From positions 1-51,159 of the forward strand of contig JAGLDK010000006.1 in NCBI GenBank assembly GCA_023145615.1: DNA of 51,159 nucleotides, read 5' to 3'. Shown one piece after another: positions 44,317 to 51,159 of the stretch (its first letter is position 1; every line of letters begins with the position of its first letter). Both the position numbers and the translations under genes were made by a program. The notes beneath the pieces are model-generated. The model searched no databases. It saw only the letters and a list, made by a program, of their open reading frames with translations, and had not been told where the DNA came from. Source of the DNA: Ichthyobacteriaceae bacterium (GTDB lineage Bacteria > Bacteroidota > Bacteroidia > Flavobacteriales > JADGDT01).

Positions 44317-44454
44317 TTAATTGGTGTTAAAGTATTTTTCTTTTTTATATTCGCAACTAACTCAATACTCCGTTGAATTATAAATTAACAATGTGCAGTT
44401 GTTAATTTCATACTCTAAAAATTAGCAATATAAAGTATTAAATTGCTGTGATTG

Positions 44455-44567
44455 TTTTACTGATGCACAGTGTGTTACGGCAATAAGTAACGGGGTGTTA
44501 TAGGTGTTTGTTGGTTGAATATAAGTTTTATTTTACTGATGTACAGTGTGCTATGGCAATAAGTAAC
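44455..44567. repeat. Tandem 37-bp direct repeat upstream of ung
   Basis: Two copies, 44455-44491 and 44531-44567, agree at 34 of 37 positions (all three differences are transitions) with a 76-bp period. The shared core is ACTGATG-ACAGTGTG and GGCAATAAGTAAC. The second copy ends 18 bp before the ung start codon. Could be a regulator site pair or a recent duplication. Nothing else is seen in the 337-bp gap apart from the terminator. Confidence 0.8.
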
Positions 44568-44584
44568 TATTATAAATTATTACT

Positions 44585-45247
44585 ATGAAAATTGATATTA
44601 CTAAAGATTGGAACGATTTATTAAAATCGGAATTTACTAAGGATTACTTTTTACAACTATCAAAATTTATTGAAAATGAATATTCTACACAAACAGTTTT
44701 TCCAGAACAAGAAAATATATTTTCGGCTTTTAATAGTTGTCCAATTAATAATTTAAAAGTTGTTATAATTGGTCAAGATCCATATCACGGAAAAGGACAA
44801 GCACATGGTTTAAGCTTTTCGGTAAAAGACGATATGAAGTTTCCTCCATCATTACGCAATATTTTAAAAGAAGTAGATGCTGAGTATAATTGTGGAATAC
44901 CAAAATCGGGTAATTTAACACGCTGGGCAGAGCAAGGAGTATTGTTGATTAATGCCACATTTACAGTACGAGAAAAACAACCTGGTTCGCATCAGAAACA
45001 AGGATGGGAAACTTTTACCGATAATGTTATTAAAACAATATCATCAGAAACAAATAATGTTGTTTTTATGCTGTGGGGTGCGTTTGCACAAAAAAAAGAA
45101 TCATTAATTGATGCTTCAAAACACTTAGTTTTAAAATCAGCACATCCATCGCCATTTTCAGCACACAAAGGGTTTTTAGGTAATAATCATTTTGTTGATG
45201 CTAATAATTATTTGGGGATGAATGGAAAGGGTGCTATTGTTTGGTAA
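44585..45247 (+). CDS. ung: Uracil-DNA glycosylase, family 1
   Basis: 220 residues, the full family-1 length. Removes uracil from DNA in base excision repair. Motifs: catalytic water-activating Asp in 'VVIIGQDPYHGKGQAHGLSF', 'LLINATFTVREKQPGSHQKQ', and the DNA-intercalation loop 'SAHPSPFSAHKGFLGNNHF'. Single gene without ties to the uronate locus; it marks the end of that locus. Confidence 0.96.
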   Translation: MKIDITKDWNDLLKSEFTKDYFLQLSKFIENEYSTQTVFPEQENIFSAFNSCPINNLKVVIIGQDPYHGKGQAHGLSFSVKDDMKFPPSLRNILKEVDAEYNCGIPKSGNLTRWAEQGVLLINATFTVREKQPGSHQKQGWETFTDNVIKTISSETNNVVFMLWGAFAQKKESLIDASKHLVLKSAHPSPFSAHKGFLGNNHFVDANNYLGMNGKGAIVW

Positions 45248-45456
45248 TCGTTTGGTAATTATTTAGTGTTGGTGTGTGTGTTTATGTTTCTTGTACTAAA
45301 TAAATTTACTTGTAACATTGATTGGCTCATATAATGAAAATTATTTTGACCAATACATATTTGAGACTTAAAAAAAAACGAGGTTTATGAAGATGTTAAA
45401 CAATGCTTTATTAAACTACACAATTTAACACATAAAATGTAAAACAATTGTGGAGC

Positions 45457-45693
45457 ATGGATAAGTTAAGTGAAGAGGATTTTTAAAAAAAAATATAAAA
45501 AACATCTTGAAGATTATAAGGTATAATGCTAGTATGGAATGGTTTTTGAAAAAAGATGCAGAATATAAAATTAAGAAAGAGGGGGTAAAAGAAAGTCGAA
45601 AAAAAGAGAAAACTGAAATAACTAAAAGATAATGATGTTGATTTAATTATAAGTTCAACAGGTTTGATAAAAGAAGAAATTGAAAAATTATAG
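45457..45693 (+). pseudogene. Remnant of an Rpn/PD-(D/E)XK nuclease-transposase family gene
   Basis: The last 24 codons (up to the TAG at 45691) read 'LKDNDVDLIISSTGLIKEEI' plus EKL, which is the typical C-terminal tail of Rpn-type recombination-promoting nucleases (usual form: LK..G.d...I...TGLs.eEIe.L). Upstream the frame is broken by stops and shifts, but protein-like pieces remain: 'MDKLSEEDF' at 45457 and 'ASMEWFLKKDAEYKIKKEG' from about 45530. The N-terminal nuclease domain is missing. Family assignment rests on the tail only. Confidence 0.6.
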
Positions 45694-45708
45694 TATGTTC
45701 TATAGCTT

Positions 45709-45757
45709 AACACCGCCTTCATGTTTGGACTGAAAGATCACATATGAAGGCGGTGTT
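45709..45757. terminator. Perfect hairpin between the two transposase remnants
   Basis: 14-bp perfect stem AACACCGCCTTCAT (45709-45722) with ATGAAGGCGGTGTT (45744-45757). No clear U-tract. It is either a terminator or an element end. Confidence 0.5.
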
Positions 45758-45783
45758 GAATATATCAGTTACGGTTGTTTGCA

Positions 45784-46332
45784 CATTTGTTTACTATAAA
45801 AATAAAATTTCTGACAAAATTAAAGGAAATGTACAAAAACAAAGAACTTAAATTTTGAGATATTAAAGGTGCTACTGTAGGTCAGTATTTTCACAATGTA
45901 AAGGAAACCGTTTACAAAAAAAAATGGGTGATATACGCCAAGCAAAGTTTCAATACAAAAGATAGTGTTTTTTGAATATTTAGGCAGATATACTCATGAA
46001 ATAGCCATCAGTAATTATCGTATAAAATAGGTTACAGATAAGGATGTTACCTTAAAGTATATGGATAGAAAAAATGGAAATTGAAAACAGTAAGCGGTGT
46101 GGGATTTATAACGCTTTTTCTACAACATATACTTCCACCACGATTTGTAAAAATCAGGAATTATGGTTTCCTGTCATCGAGAAAAAAGACTGAGAGACTA
46201 ACAGTTTTTATGGAATACTTTCACAAACCAAAGTATAAGGAAACGCAACGTATATTAGTATTTGATGTAATTAAAGAGGTTTACAATATAGATATAAGGC
46301 TGTGTGCTAAATGTAAATCAGGCAATTGCTAA
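45784..46332 (+). pseudogene. IS91-family (Y2) transposase, 5'-truncated and frameshifted
   Basis: Pieces in different frames match an IS91-type transposase in the right order: 'FLTKLKEMYKNKELKF' (from about 45808, ending in a stop), 'KKKWVIYAKQSFNTKDSVF' followed by a one-base shift in a T-run near 45970, 'YLGRYTHEIAISNYRI' then a stop, 'VTDKDVTLKYMDRKNGN' then a stop, and 'FLQHILPPRFVKIRNYGFLS' with the C-terminal zinc-type pair 'CAKCKSGNC'. The N-terminal part with the replication initiator tyrosines is absent. The element is dead and heavily decayed. Confidence 0.88.
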
Positions 46333-46938
46333 TTTAACAGTTAATTGAAAGCAAACGTTTGTGTTACCACTTTCTATTACAAATAGATGTTCCGTAACTG
46401 CTGATATTGTTGAATTCAAATAATAAAAATAATAAGAAAGGACAGGGATTGTATAGACTTCTGTCCTTTACGATATTAAGCGAGCAAATTGAATTTTAAA
46501 TAAAAGTTGATTGTAAAAGATCAATTGATTTGAAAGAAAGAATAATAAACGAATAAAAGGATATAAAAAGTAGGCGATTTAGTATCAGGGCTTGTAGCCT
46601 GTTTAGACTTCATAGTAAGTTGAGATATTGTGCTTTTAAATCGCCTATTTTTCATATACTAACCGTTGACCTAAATCTCCGGTAACTAAAGTTATATTCT
46701 TTAAAATCATTATACTACACATACTACCTTTTAACTTTAAAAAGAAAGTATAATGAAACGGAAAGAAAAATTTTCATCAAATGAGTTAAGAGTTTTATTG
46801 AAACAAATTAGGAAGTTTTTATTGGCGGGTAATTATTCATAACAAACCACACGTAACTATGTTTGTTAAGTTAAAAATATGAGTAAGTTTACTGCCAAAT
46901 ATCACGAAAACATATTACACAATACCATATTTACTTAA
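46333..46938. other. 606-bp gap with element debris and a structured block
   Basis: Contains a small hairpin (AAGGACAG...CTGTCCTT near 46438-46468), a larger structure (GTAGGCGATTTA at 46570-46581 with TAAATCGCCTA at 46637-46647, an inner hairpin between, then TTTTT) and a 29-codon frame at 46753-46842 ('MKRKEKFSSNELRVLLKQIR' onward) without recognisable family. It is probably flank or end material of the decayed elements, except for the promoter of the receptor gene. Confidence 0.4.
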
Positions 46939-49236
46939 ATGAAAAACCTAATTATACTATTACTTGTACTTTTATCGGTAAGTGCATTTTCTCAAAACCA
47001 TTTATTTACAGGAGTTGTAAAAGGAAATAATGGAGTTTTACTTGATGGTGCTAGTGTATATTTTACCAAATCGAAAGTAGGAACTATTACTAATAATAAT
47101 GGAGAATTTAGCGTAAGTATTAATTTGGCTAATGATGTATTTGTGGTTAGTTATGTTGGGTACACTACTTTTACATCTGTTATAAAATCAAACACATTAT
47201 TTAATGTTAATTTAAAAAGGTTAGATAATGTTTTAGAGGAAGCTGTGGTAACCGACCAATATAATAAGGTGAAAAGTATTAGATTGGGAGAGGTTTTTTT
47301 AACGTCTAAAGAGGTTTCGGAAATTGCTGTTTCTTTTGGAGAAAAAGATATTATAAAAACTTTGCAATTAATACCTGGAGTTCAACAAGGAAAAGAAGGT
47401 CAATCGGGGATGTTTGTAAGGGGGGGGAATAATAGTATGAATCAGTATTTAATTGATAATATATATCTTCATAATACTTCTCATATTGGTGGTTTTTTAT
47501 CTGCAATTAATTCGGATATTGTATCTAATTTAAGATTTTCTAAATCAGGAATTAGTTCAGAATATGGTGGTAAATTATCATCGGTAACTGCTATTGAAAG
47601 TAATGCTTTTTCTGAAGAAAATGATATTAGTGGTAGTGTTGGAATTTTATCAAGTAGTATTTCGTGTAAAACATCTTTAAAATCAATTAATACTAATATT
47701 CAGGTTTCGGCACGACGTACGTATTTAGATTTACTGCAACCGTTATTAAGTGGAGTTGCAAAAAATACAATTCTTGATAGTAAAATAACTACTTATTTTT
47801 ACGATGTTTTTTTTAAGAGTGAAACATCAATAAATAAAAATAATAGCGTTGATATAACTTACTACAAAACCAAAGATTATTTTTATGATAATACTCAATT
47901 TCCAAGAAAAATAAACTGGGGTAATAATATTTTCGGAATAAATTGGAAACATAAATTTGAAAACAATTTGGTGTCGAAATTTTATGTTTCTCGAACTAAT
48001 TATTTTTTTAGTTTTAATGGAGAAACATTTCCTTACACGTATATTGTAGATTCTGATGTGTTAATTAATTCATTCAAAAATAAAAATGTTTTATTAAAAG
48101 AAAATCATAAGCTTTTGTTTGGTTTAGAATATAATTATGTTAGAAACTTACCTAAGGTTATTGATGTTTATATTGTTGATGAAAAATTAAATATTAAGAA
48201 CGATGGATTGTTAAAGTCTCATGATGTTGCGGTTTATTTTGAAGATGAATTTTCGGTTTCAGAATGGCTTAATTTAGCTGTTGGTTTAAGGTATTCGGCT
48301 TTTGCACATGTGGGTAGTTTTACCGATAAAATTGCTGATAAAACTTATAATGATGGAGATTTAGTAAAATTTTATAACGCACTTGAACCTAGGTTAAGTG
48401 CTAACTATTTAATTAATAATTATAATTCGTTGAAGTTTTCTTATCAAAAAAACACTCAATATTTTCATCAAGCAACCTTATCTTCATTATCTCTTCCTAT
48501 AGATTTTTATTATTCTAGTTCCAACTACACTAAGCCTCAGCAGTTAAATCAAGTAAGTATTGGTTATAATTATTATAAAAATAATATTGATTTTTCTGTA
48601 GAATCGTATTATAGTAAAATTAGTGATTTAAGCGATTTTAAAAATGGAAGTATTAATAATTTAATGTCGGATAATATTTATAATGATATGATTTATGGAG
48701 AGGCACATTCGGCAGGATTAGAGTTAATGATGAATTATTCGGTTAAAAAAATAAATACAAAGGTGGTTTATACCTTATCTAAATCAGTATCGAAATTTAA
48801 TGCAATTAATAATGGAGAATGGTTTTCGTCAACTTTCGATAGACCTCATAATTTAAATGTTTCGGTAAGTTATAAGTTTAATAATAAGCTAAATGTTTCT
48901 GCATTTTTCACTTATTCAAGTGGTCAGAATCATACACCTCCAAAAGATATCAGGATAATAAATGAGTTTCCTGTTATTAATTATGTTGATAAGAATTCTA
49001 AAAGGTACCCAAGTTATCATAGGGCTGATATAGCAATAACATATGTTTTTGATAGTAAATTGTTTGAAGAATCGAAATTAAACTTTACAATATATAATTT
49101 GTATAATAGGCATAATGTTTTCGATTTGATTTATAATATAGAGGTTGGAAGAGGAAATGATATTTTCAAGCTAGAGCCTTATGGTAATTCGTTATTTCCA
49201 ATTTTCCCATCTATTTCTTGGACTTTTAAAATTTAA
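46939..49236 (+). CDS. TonB-dependent receptor with CarboxypepD_reg-like N-terminal domain
   Basis: 765 residues. Signal peptide (about 1-18, ending SAFSQ), carboxypeptidase-regulatory-like beta domain (about 22-105; 'GVVKGNNGVLLDGASVYFTK', 'FVVSYVGYTTF'), plug domain (about 115-235; 'IKTLQLIPGVQQGKEGQSGM', 'VRGGNNSMNQYLIDNIYLHN') and a 22-strand barrel (to the C-terminus, final aromatic 'ISWTFKI'). Shorter than SusC-type receptors (about 1,000 residues) and without a SusD partner; the DUF4249 lipoprotein starts 2 bp after the stop, a common pair in Bacteroidota. It imports an unknown ligand through the outer membrane. Confidence 0.93.
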   Translation: MKNLIILLLVLLSVSAFSQNHLFTGVVKGNNGVLLDGASVYFTKSKVGTITNNNGEFSVSINLANDVFVVSYVGYTTFTSVIKSNTLFNVNLKRLDNVLEEAVVTDQYNKVKSIRLGEVFLTSKEVSEIAVSFGEKDIIKTLQLIPGVQQGKEGQSGMFVRGGNNSMNQYLIDNIYLHNTSHIGGFLSAINSDIVSNLRFSKSGISSEYGGKLSSVTAIESNAFSEENDISGSVGILSSSISCKTSLKSINTNIQVSARRTYLDLLQPLLSGVAKNTILDSKITTYFYDVFFKSETSINKNNSVDITYYKTKDYFYDNTQFPRKINWGNNIFGINWKHKFENNLVSKFYVSRTNYFFSFNGETFPYTYIVDSDVLINSFKNKNVLLKENHKLLFGLEYNYVRNLPKVIDVYIVDEKLNIKNDGLLKSHDVAVYFEDEFSVSEWLNLAVGLRYSAFAHVGSFTDKIADKTYNDGDLVKFYNALEPRLSANYLINNYNSLKFSYQKNTQYFHQATLSSLSLPIDFYYSSSNYTKPQQLNQVSIGYNYYKNNIDFSVESYYSKISDLSDFKNGSINNLMSDNIYNDMIYGEAHSAGLELMMNYSVKKINTKVVYTLSKSVSKFNAINNGEWFSSTFDRPHNLNVSVSYKFNNKLNVSAFFTYSSGQNHTPPKDIRIINEFPVINYVDKNSKRYPSYHRADIAITYVFDSKLFEESKLNFTIYNLYNRHNVFDLIYNIEVGRGNDIFKLEPYGNSLFPIFPSISWTFKI

Positions 49237-49238
49237 TT

Positions 49239-50063
49239 ATGAATATAGTATCAGTATATAAATACATGATTTTTTTAATTGTGTTAGTAATATCGTTATC
49301 GTGTAGTAAGTATGAGTTGAACTCCGACTACGAAAAGGAGTTAACCGTTGAAGGTTACATAGATAATGGAAGTTTTGCTAAAATTTATCTTACATATAAT
49401 TTACCTGTTGGGGTGGGGGTTGATACTATGGCAATGATGAAAAATATGGCTATTAGGGCTAAGGTTACTTTAGAGTGTAATGGTTATAAGGAAATATTAT
49501 CTATGTCGAGAAATAACAGCAGATACCCGGTTGTGTATTATAAAACTAATAGCATAGTTGGAGAGTTGGGTAAAGAATATAAGCTAACTATTGAGGACGA
49601 AGGAAAGTGTTATGAGGTAAAAAGCACTGTGCCAAATAAAGGTAAAATTATAAGTTTTGAATTTATTACGTTAAAAGATAATAGTATTGAAGCATTTGTA
49701 AATATTGAAAATACAAGTAATGTAATGTATTATAAGTTGTTATTGTTAAATTCCGAAACAGGTAATTATGTTTATAATACGGAAGCTGTTTTTACAAATA
49801 ACAGATCTTTAGATAGTAGTTTTAAAGTAAGATTAAAGGCTAAAAAGAATTTATTTTTTCCATTAATAAAGGGAGAAGAATTAAAGGTTAGGTTAGAGAG
49901 TGTTTCTTTTGAAGAGTATATGTTTTTGAAATGTATAATAGGAGATGATACGCAAATATTTTCATCGAAAGCAATTGATGAGGGAATTCCATCGAATATA
50001 GACGGTGCTTTTGGTTTTTTTGGAGGTAGGAGTGTTTCAGTTTATAAGGTAAGTATTGAGTAG
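49239..50063 (+). CDS. DUF4249 lipoprotein, receptor partner
   Basis: 274 residues. Lipoprotein signal (IVLVISLSCSKYE). DUF4249 pattern: 'ELTVEGYIDNGSFAKIYLTY' at the N-terminus, 'YKTNSIVGELGKEYKLTIED' (the GxxYxLxI block), 'YEVKSTVPNKGKI', and 'GAFGFFGGRSVSVY' at the end. These proteins sit with TonB receptors of the same type and probably cap or assist them at the outer face; their ligand is unknown. Spacing of 2 bp shows one transcript. Confidence 0.9.
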   Translation: MNIVSVYKYMIFLIVLVISLSCSKYELNSDYEKELTVEGYIDNGSFAKIYLTYNLPVGVGVDTMAMMKNMAIRAKVTLECNGYKEILSMSRNNSRYPVVYYKTNSIVGELGKEYKLTIEDEGKCYEVKSTVPNKGKIISFEFITLKDNSIEAFVNIENTSNVMYYKLLLLNSETGNYVYNTEAVFTNNRSLDSSFKVRLKAKKNLFFPLIKGEELKVRLESVSFEEYMFLKCIIGDDTQIFSSKAIDEGIPSNIDGAFGFFGGRSVSVYKVSIE

Positions 50064-50166
50064 TGATTATACTATATAATTGTTTTGAGTGTGTTTTTAA
50101 TTATTATATTTGTATTTGTAAAAAATAATTACATTTAAGTATAACATTAAAACTAACTTAATTATT

Positions 50167-51159
50167 ATGAATTTATTTAAAATTACTATGATGGCTTTGG
50201 CTATCACAATGTTTCAGTCGTGTGGAAATAAAGATGAAAAAACATCGGATTTAGAACCATTAACTCAACAAGAAGGTAAATCGTCAATAGAATCAAGTTC
50301 AGTAAATTTACTAAACGATATTGAAGGATTTAAAGATGATAAGTCGGTAGAGGCTGTTGTTGATTTGGCAAAGTATTTTGATGGTTTAAATTCTTCGGCT
50401 AAAAAATCTCAAGGTCAATTACTTTTTCAGTCGTTTTTAAATGATGTTGTAGATGTAAAGTCTGGAAAAAAGCAATTAACATCTTTAAACGAGCCTCTTG
50501 TAATGCCAGAAGAAGATTTAGACTTTAAAACTTATTATGAAAGTAATAAAGGAGAATATACATTTAACGAAAGCACAAAAGAATTCGAAAAAACGGGTAG
50601 CAGTGCAGGAATGGTTTTTAAAGTAGTTTATAATGGTAAAACTGCAAAGTTCGAATTGTCGAATTATACTACAACTGATTATGTAGGATATACTAAAGGT
50701 GAAATTTTAAAATCAATTGCAGTTTCGTTAGTAATTGATCAATTAGAAGTTATGAAATACACTTTTAATGTTGATTTTTATAAATATATGCCAAAATCAA
50801 TTAATACATCTTACAAATTAGGAGCTGTTGAAATTACTGCATTGTTAAATAATTCAAATAATACTGTAGTATCAGAAGATACAGAAGTTAAGCTTTATGG
50901 TAAATCTATTTTTTCGGAAGAAGTTTCAGTTACTGGAGATTTTAAAGTGTTAGATAATGCTACTAATGAGGAAGAGTTTGAAAATGCATCAGAATCGGTA
51001 TTAAAGAGTATATTAAAAGCTGATACTAAATTTGTAATTGGTGGAATAATACTTAATGCTAATGCTAATGTAAAAGCAATACTTGAAGGTGAAGATAATT
51101 TACCTAACGGAGATGGTAAAGTAAAAATAGAGGCTGAAGCTAAGTTAATTAATGCTAAT
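50167..51159 (+). CDS. Unrecognised lipoprotein, cut by the window end
   Basis: 331 codons from the ATG at 50167 run in frame to the last base of the window without a stop. Lipoprotein signal (MMALAITMFQSCGNKDEK, Cys19). The body is beta-rich and repetitive in pattern: 'SVEAVVDLAKYFDGLNSSAK', 'EYTFNESTKEFEKTGSSAGM', 'KAKFELSNYTTTDY'-like strands, 'INTSYKLGAVEITALLNNSN' and 'GGIILNANANVKAILEGEDN'. The long strand pattern would suit a lipid- or ligand-binding beta structure; no family is recognised. It starts about 100 bp after the DUF4249 gene, possibly with its own promoter (TATTTGTATTTGTA region near 50109). Confidence 0.8.
   Translation, partial: MNLFKITMMALAITMFQSCGNKDEKTSDLEPLTQQEGKSSIESSSVNLLNDIEGFKDDKSVEAVVDLAKYFDGLNSSAKKSQGQLLFQSFLNDVVDVKSGKKQLTSLNEPLVMPEEDLDFKTYYESNKGEYTFNESTKEFEKTGSSAGMVFKVVYNGKTAKFELSNYTTTDYVGYTKGEILKSIAVSLVIDQLEVMKYTFNVDFYKYMPKSINTSYKLGAVEITALLNNSNNTVVSEDTEVKLYGKSIFSEEVSVTGDFKVLDNATNEEEFENASESVLKSILKADTKFVIGGIILNANANVKAILEGEDNLPNGDGKVKIEAEAKLINAN

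Noticed and set aside
45483-45722. 79-codon minus-strand frame in the element remnant region
   Set aside because: It is the shadow of the decayed Rpn-type gene; the plus strand gives the recognisable tail.
1-51159. CRISPR arrays, tRNA or rRNA genes, complete insertion sequences
   Set aside because: No regularly spaced repeats, no tRNA cloverleaf signatures and no intact transposase were seen; the only RNA gene I can support is the SRP RNA.

Overview
The window is AT-rich DNA from a member of the Bacteroidota, most likely a marine flavobacterium. The evidence is three secreted proteins with a Por/type IX C-terminal sorting domain (YPNP motif), TAnnTTTG-type -7 promoter elements, a short ~94-nt SRP RNA, a leuC-leuD-leuA-leuB order, a TonB-receptor/DUF4249 pair and many SpII lipoproteins. 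The genus cannot be fixed from the sequence alone.

Layout. 1-4 kb: three secreted LamG (concanavalin-like) proteins, one fused to a C10 (streptopain-type) protease. 4.3-7.8 kb (minus strand): an M3 oligopeptidase lipoprotein and a C1B bleomycin-hydrolase-like peptidase. 8.1-13.1 kb: the leucine genes leuCDAB. 13.4 kb: the SRP RNA gene with a clear promoter. 13.5-19.1 kb: a membrane-anchored patatin, a small coiled-coil membrane protein and a secreted GH18/GEVED protein.

19.8-44.3 kb is a large uronic-acid polysaccharide locus. It holds three esterases (HSL-type lipoprotein, sialate O-acetylesterase-type, BD-FAE-like), a PL14/PL20-like polysaccharide lyase, a leaderless GH78 alpha-L-rhamnosidase-like enzyme, a leaderless GH94 phosphorylase, a GPH sugar transporter with an unusual inserted domain, a GH88 unsaturated glucuronyl hydrolase lipoprotein, a LacI regulator, kduI, kduD, a DUF4861 protein, kdgK, eda and a DctPQM TRAP transporter. 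The path is coherent: deacetylation and lyase cleavage outside, GH88 removal of the unsaturated uronate, import, GH78/GH94 processing of the neutral part in the cytoplasm, and DKI to DKII to KDG to KDPG to pyruvate plus glyceraldehyde-3-phosphate. Three copies of a perfect palindrome, CAATCGATTG (two as TACAATCGATTGTA), sit in front of three units of this locus and directly follow a -7 element in two cases. They are very probably the operators of the LacI protein encoded in the middle. No SusC/SusD pair and no sulfatase is present.

A 1.17-kb segment inside this locus (one lipoprotein gene plus a long imperfect palindrome) is bracketed by an identical 44-bp direct repeat and looks like an inserted cassette. 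44.4-46.9 kb: ung with a tandem 37-bp repeat upstream, followed by remains of an Rpn-type nuclease/transposase and an IS91-family transposase. 46.9-51.2 kb: a TonB-dependent receptor, a DUF4249 lipoprotein and an unrecognised lipoprotein cut by the window end.
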